This document shows, piece after piece, positions 62,240 to 64,000 of a stretch of 64,000 nucleotides of DNA. How positions within the stretch are numbered: the stretch's first letter is position 1; each line of letters opens with the position of its first letter. The translations under genes were made by a program, and so were the position numbers. The notes under the pieces are model-generated. The model ran no database searches. It was not told the origin of the DNA and saw nothing but the letters and a program-made list of their open reading frames with translations. This DNA comes from G038396625 sp038396625 (GTDB lineage: Bacteria; Bacillota; Clostridia; Peptostreptococcales; Thermotaleaceae). Where the stretch lies: contig CP121688.1 of NCBI GenBank assembly GCA_038396625.1, positions 2,480,001 to 2,544,000 of the forward strand, read 5' to 3'.

Positions 62240-62279
62240 ATGGTCTCTCCCTATGGTCTCCAAAGTATGATTTTAAAGA

Positions 62280-63566
62280 TTATATCAGTTTAGATTCAAA
62301 TATCTCAACAATAGTCTCTTCAGTGCCAACCATACCAGGAGATGCTATTAAACCCATATGCTTCATCGTAAGTTCAGGAGTTTTACCGTTTATTCCATGA
62401 ACATTAGAGATATACGTATTGTTGATTGCAAATTCAACAGACTTGAACGCTGCATCCACTGCTACAACACCTTTCATAGTACAACCATGATTGCCACCAT
62501 CACAAATCATACCAGTAATACTTGAAGCCATGTTGTTAATGGTGTGCACTATTTGCTCAAAAGTACCGTCTTTCATATAGACAAGAGCGCAAGCCATTCC
62601 AGTTCCTGCAGCAATTGCACAACCACAAAATGCGGACAGACGACCAGAGTATTCCTTGATATACATTGTGATAAGGTAACTCAATGCCGTTGCACGTAGT
62701 AATTTTTCTTCAGTCATATTGTTGACTTTATAAACTGCATACAGAGGCATTGTCGCGATAATGCCATGGGCGCCTGAACCAGTAATGCTCATTGCAGCCT
62801 TATTAAGACCTATAACACGAGCTTCAATTGTTGCATTGCACAATAACTGAGCAGTCTTAAGTTCATCCTTGGAGAAGATTTCACCGCCATTCATCTTATA
62901 TAAATATGGTGCGAAAGTTGTTCTCGTGTTAACCATACCCTCATTGAACAATTCCATATTTACATCGTAAGCCTCACGAATGAATTTCAGTTCATTGATA
63001 TCTACAGTTGTAATGTACTCATATAGCTCAGACAGTGTATACTTATGGATTTCATGTTCCCCAGTACCTTCTCCTTCTGTACTATCCTTTGCCTTACATC
63101 CCTTTTCAAATTCAACCTTATCATTTACAACGATCTTTGTAATATTTGTATGGGCATCACAAATGGTAACAACACAAGTATCGATATCAGTCATTAAAGT
63201 TGCTTGGATAAAAATATCTGAAGTGATACCGCTAAGTTCTACAGTTACTTTGCCTTCATCTATGAGCTTGCGAGCTTTTACGTTATCTTCTGGGGTAACA
63301 TCTGCAAGAGCTTCAAGCCCCTTGTTAGCATTACCACCTACAACACCTAATGCAGCCGCAAATATATTTCCTACATCATTGGAATTTGGGATACCACAAG
63401 TGAACGCGTTCTTATACATACCAGAGTTCATAGATACATTAACACTTTTTATGTCACCCTTTGTATAGGTTCTTGCCTTGGCTACTGCAAAAGCAATTGC
63501 ACCTGGTTCAGTAACACCTAATGCATGCTTCATATCATCTTTAATAAGTTGTGTTAATCTTTTCAT
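62280..63566 (-). CDS. CyuA-family L-cysteine desulfidase-like protein (UPF0597)
   Basis: 428 residues. The UPF0597/CyuA pattern is complete: ALGVTEPGAIAFAVAKA, TCGIPNSNDVGNIFAAALG, SITGSGAHGIIATMPLYAV, CGCAIAAGTGMACALVYMKD and MICDGGNHGCTMKGVVAVDA. CyuA breaks cysteine to pyruvate, ammonia and sulfide with a [4Fe-4S] cluster. The first cluster Cys, in GCTEP of most members, is Val18 here, so function may differ. AAGGAGG precedes the ATG. Base composition is richer in G+C than the surroundings. Confidence 0.85.
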   Translation of the reverse strand: MKRLTQLIKDDMKHALGVTEPGAIAFAVAKARTYTKGDIKSVNVSMNSGMYKNAFTCGIPNSNDVGNIFAAALGVVGGNANKGLEALADVTPEDNVKARKLIDEGKVTVELSGITSDIFIQATLMTDIDTCVVTICDAHTNITKIVVNDKVEFEKGCKAKDSTEGEGTGEHEIHKYTLSELYEYITTVDINELKFIREAYDVNMELFNEGMVNTRTTFAPYLYKMNGGEIFSKDELKTAQLLCNATIEARVIGLNKAAMSITGSGAHGIIATMPLYAVYKVNNMTEEKLLRATALSYLITMYIKEYSGRLSAFCGCAIAAGTGMACALVYMKDGTFEQIVHTINNMASSITGMICDGGNHGCTMKGVVAVDAAFKSVEFAINNTYISNVHGINGKTPELTMKHMGLIASPGMVGTEETIVEIFESKLI

Positions 63567-64000
63567 TGTCGTTTCCTCCTTGCAAGTTAATAATCTGTTT
63601 TTTTATGCTCTAACAATCTCTAAATTTCACTGTTTTCCGTGCAAAAAGACACATACTCATCCCTATCTCTGATTAAAATTAAATATACATTATTTATAAC
63701 TTTAATAGATGAAAGAAGTATCATATCCCAATTCTCACCAAATAATTATTACTTTGTGACATTTCATTTAAGTTGAATTCTTTTATAAATTTCATAACTT
63801 TGTTGACAAAACTGAGTACTATTCACAGAAGACAGAACTTATTAGCTCCTATTTAAAATACTGCTACCACTGGATTCGAAGCTTATGTTGCTGAAGCTTA
63901 TTCAAATTTTTAATAGACAATTCTTAAAAACTCTAATTTTCCTCTAAGACATCATTTTCATCCTATCCTTTACCATTTCACCATTCGGGCCTTCAAATGT
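63567..64000. other. Gap upstream of the CyuA-like gene
   Basis: About 430 bp to the window end. On the minus strand TTGTTA, 17 bases, TTATTA (about 63586-63614) may be the promoter. No coding frame or RNA gene was recognised. Confidence 0.35.

Noticed and set aside
62980..63468. 162-codon plus-strand frame opposite the CyuA-like gene
   Set aside because: It is antisense to a clearly recognised family protein and arises from its codon bias.
1..64000. CRISPR array or cas genes to go with the HEPN protein
   Set aside because: No regularly spaced direct repeats and no Cas10, Csm or Cas1/2-like genes were seen.
1..64000. tRNA or rRNA genes and riboswitches
   Set aside because: No cloverleaf, rRNA or T-box-like conserved core could be recognised by eye in the intergenic regions.

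Overview
The window is low-GC DNA (most genes near one third G+C by eye) from an endospore-forming, Gram-positive anaerobe, most likely a member of the class Clostridia. An alpha/beta-type SASP and a Spo0E-like phosphatase indicate sporulation. A reverse rubrerythrin, a ferredoxin-fused EtfA beside EtfB and a GlcD-type dehydrogenase, and strong AGGAGG ribosome binding sites fit an anaerobic Clostridium/Alkaliphilus-like organism. The genus is an inference; no rRNA or tRNA gene was seen.

Layout. 1-5.6 kb: end of an RND pump with its TetR regulator, then kbl, a Lon-family protease and a signal peptidase. 5.8-21.6 kb: mostly housekeeping. It holds a RusA-like nuclease, a ZIP transporter, a winged-helix regulator, a SpoIIE-type phosphatase, a TGS-uridine kinase fusion, a CBS protein, a second signal peptidase, a HEPN protein, two pseudouridine synthases, an rRNA m5C methyltransferase, pssA, fba, a Nudix hydrolase and a cyclophilin. 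21.7-27.8 kb: membrane, surface and RNA-modification genes. 28-29.3 kb: sporulation and very small genes, one of them bracketed by inverted repeats. 29.6-39.2 kb: an MBL hydrolase, a broken alcohol dehydrogenase, a UbiA prenyltransferase, a SARP-like regulator overlapping an amidohydrolase, and an M20 peptidase-NhaC operon. 39.5-48 kb: oxidative-stress and signalling genes (zinc ribbon, reverse rubrerythrin, MsrA, two Cache chemoreceptors, a diguanylate cyclase, ZupT). 48-54 kb: gene fragments (ppk, DMT transporter, AAA ATPase) around an unusually GC-rich selO, plus dps and a DUF4230 gene. 54.3-58 kb: a lactate dehydrogenase/Etf-type operon. 58-62.3 kb: decayed genes (ada-type regulator, permease, RAYT transposase, several tails), an intact Fe-S protein and a secreted GHL10-type glycosidase. 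The last gene is a CyuA-family desulfidase lacking a conserved Cys.

Main points of interest: a stand-alone Csm6-like HEPN protein without a CARF domain or nearby CRISPR locus; a Spo0E-like gene flanked by 17-bp inverted repeats; catalytic-residue substitutions in the RusA-like and CyuA-like proteins; a 4-bp tandem duplication that visibly broke an alcohol dehydrogenase; and dense pseudogene clusters at 48-54 and 58-62 kb, one containing a RAYT-derived inverted-repeat element. No CRISPR array, prophage or intact insertion sequence was found.
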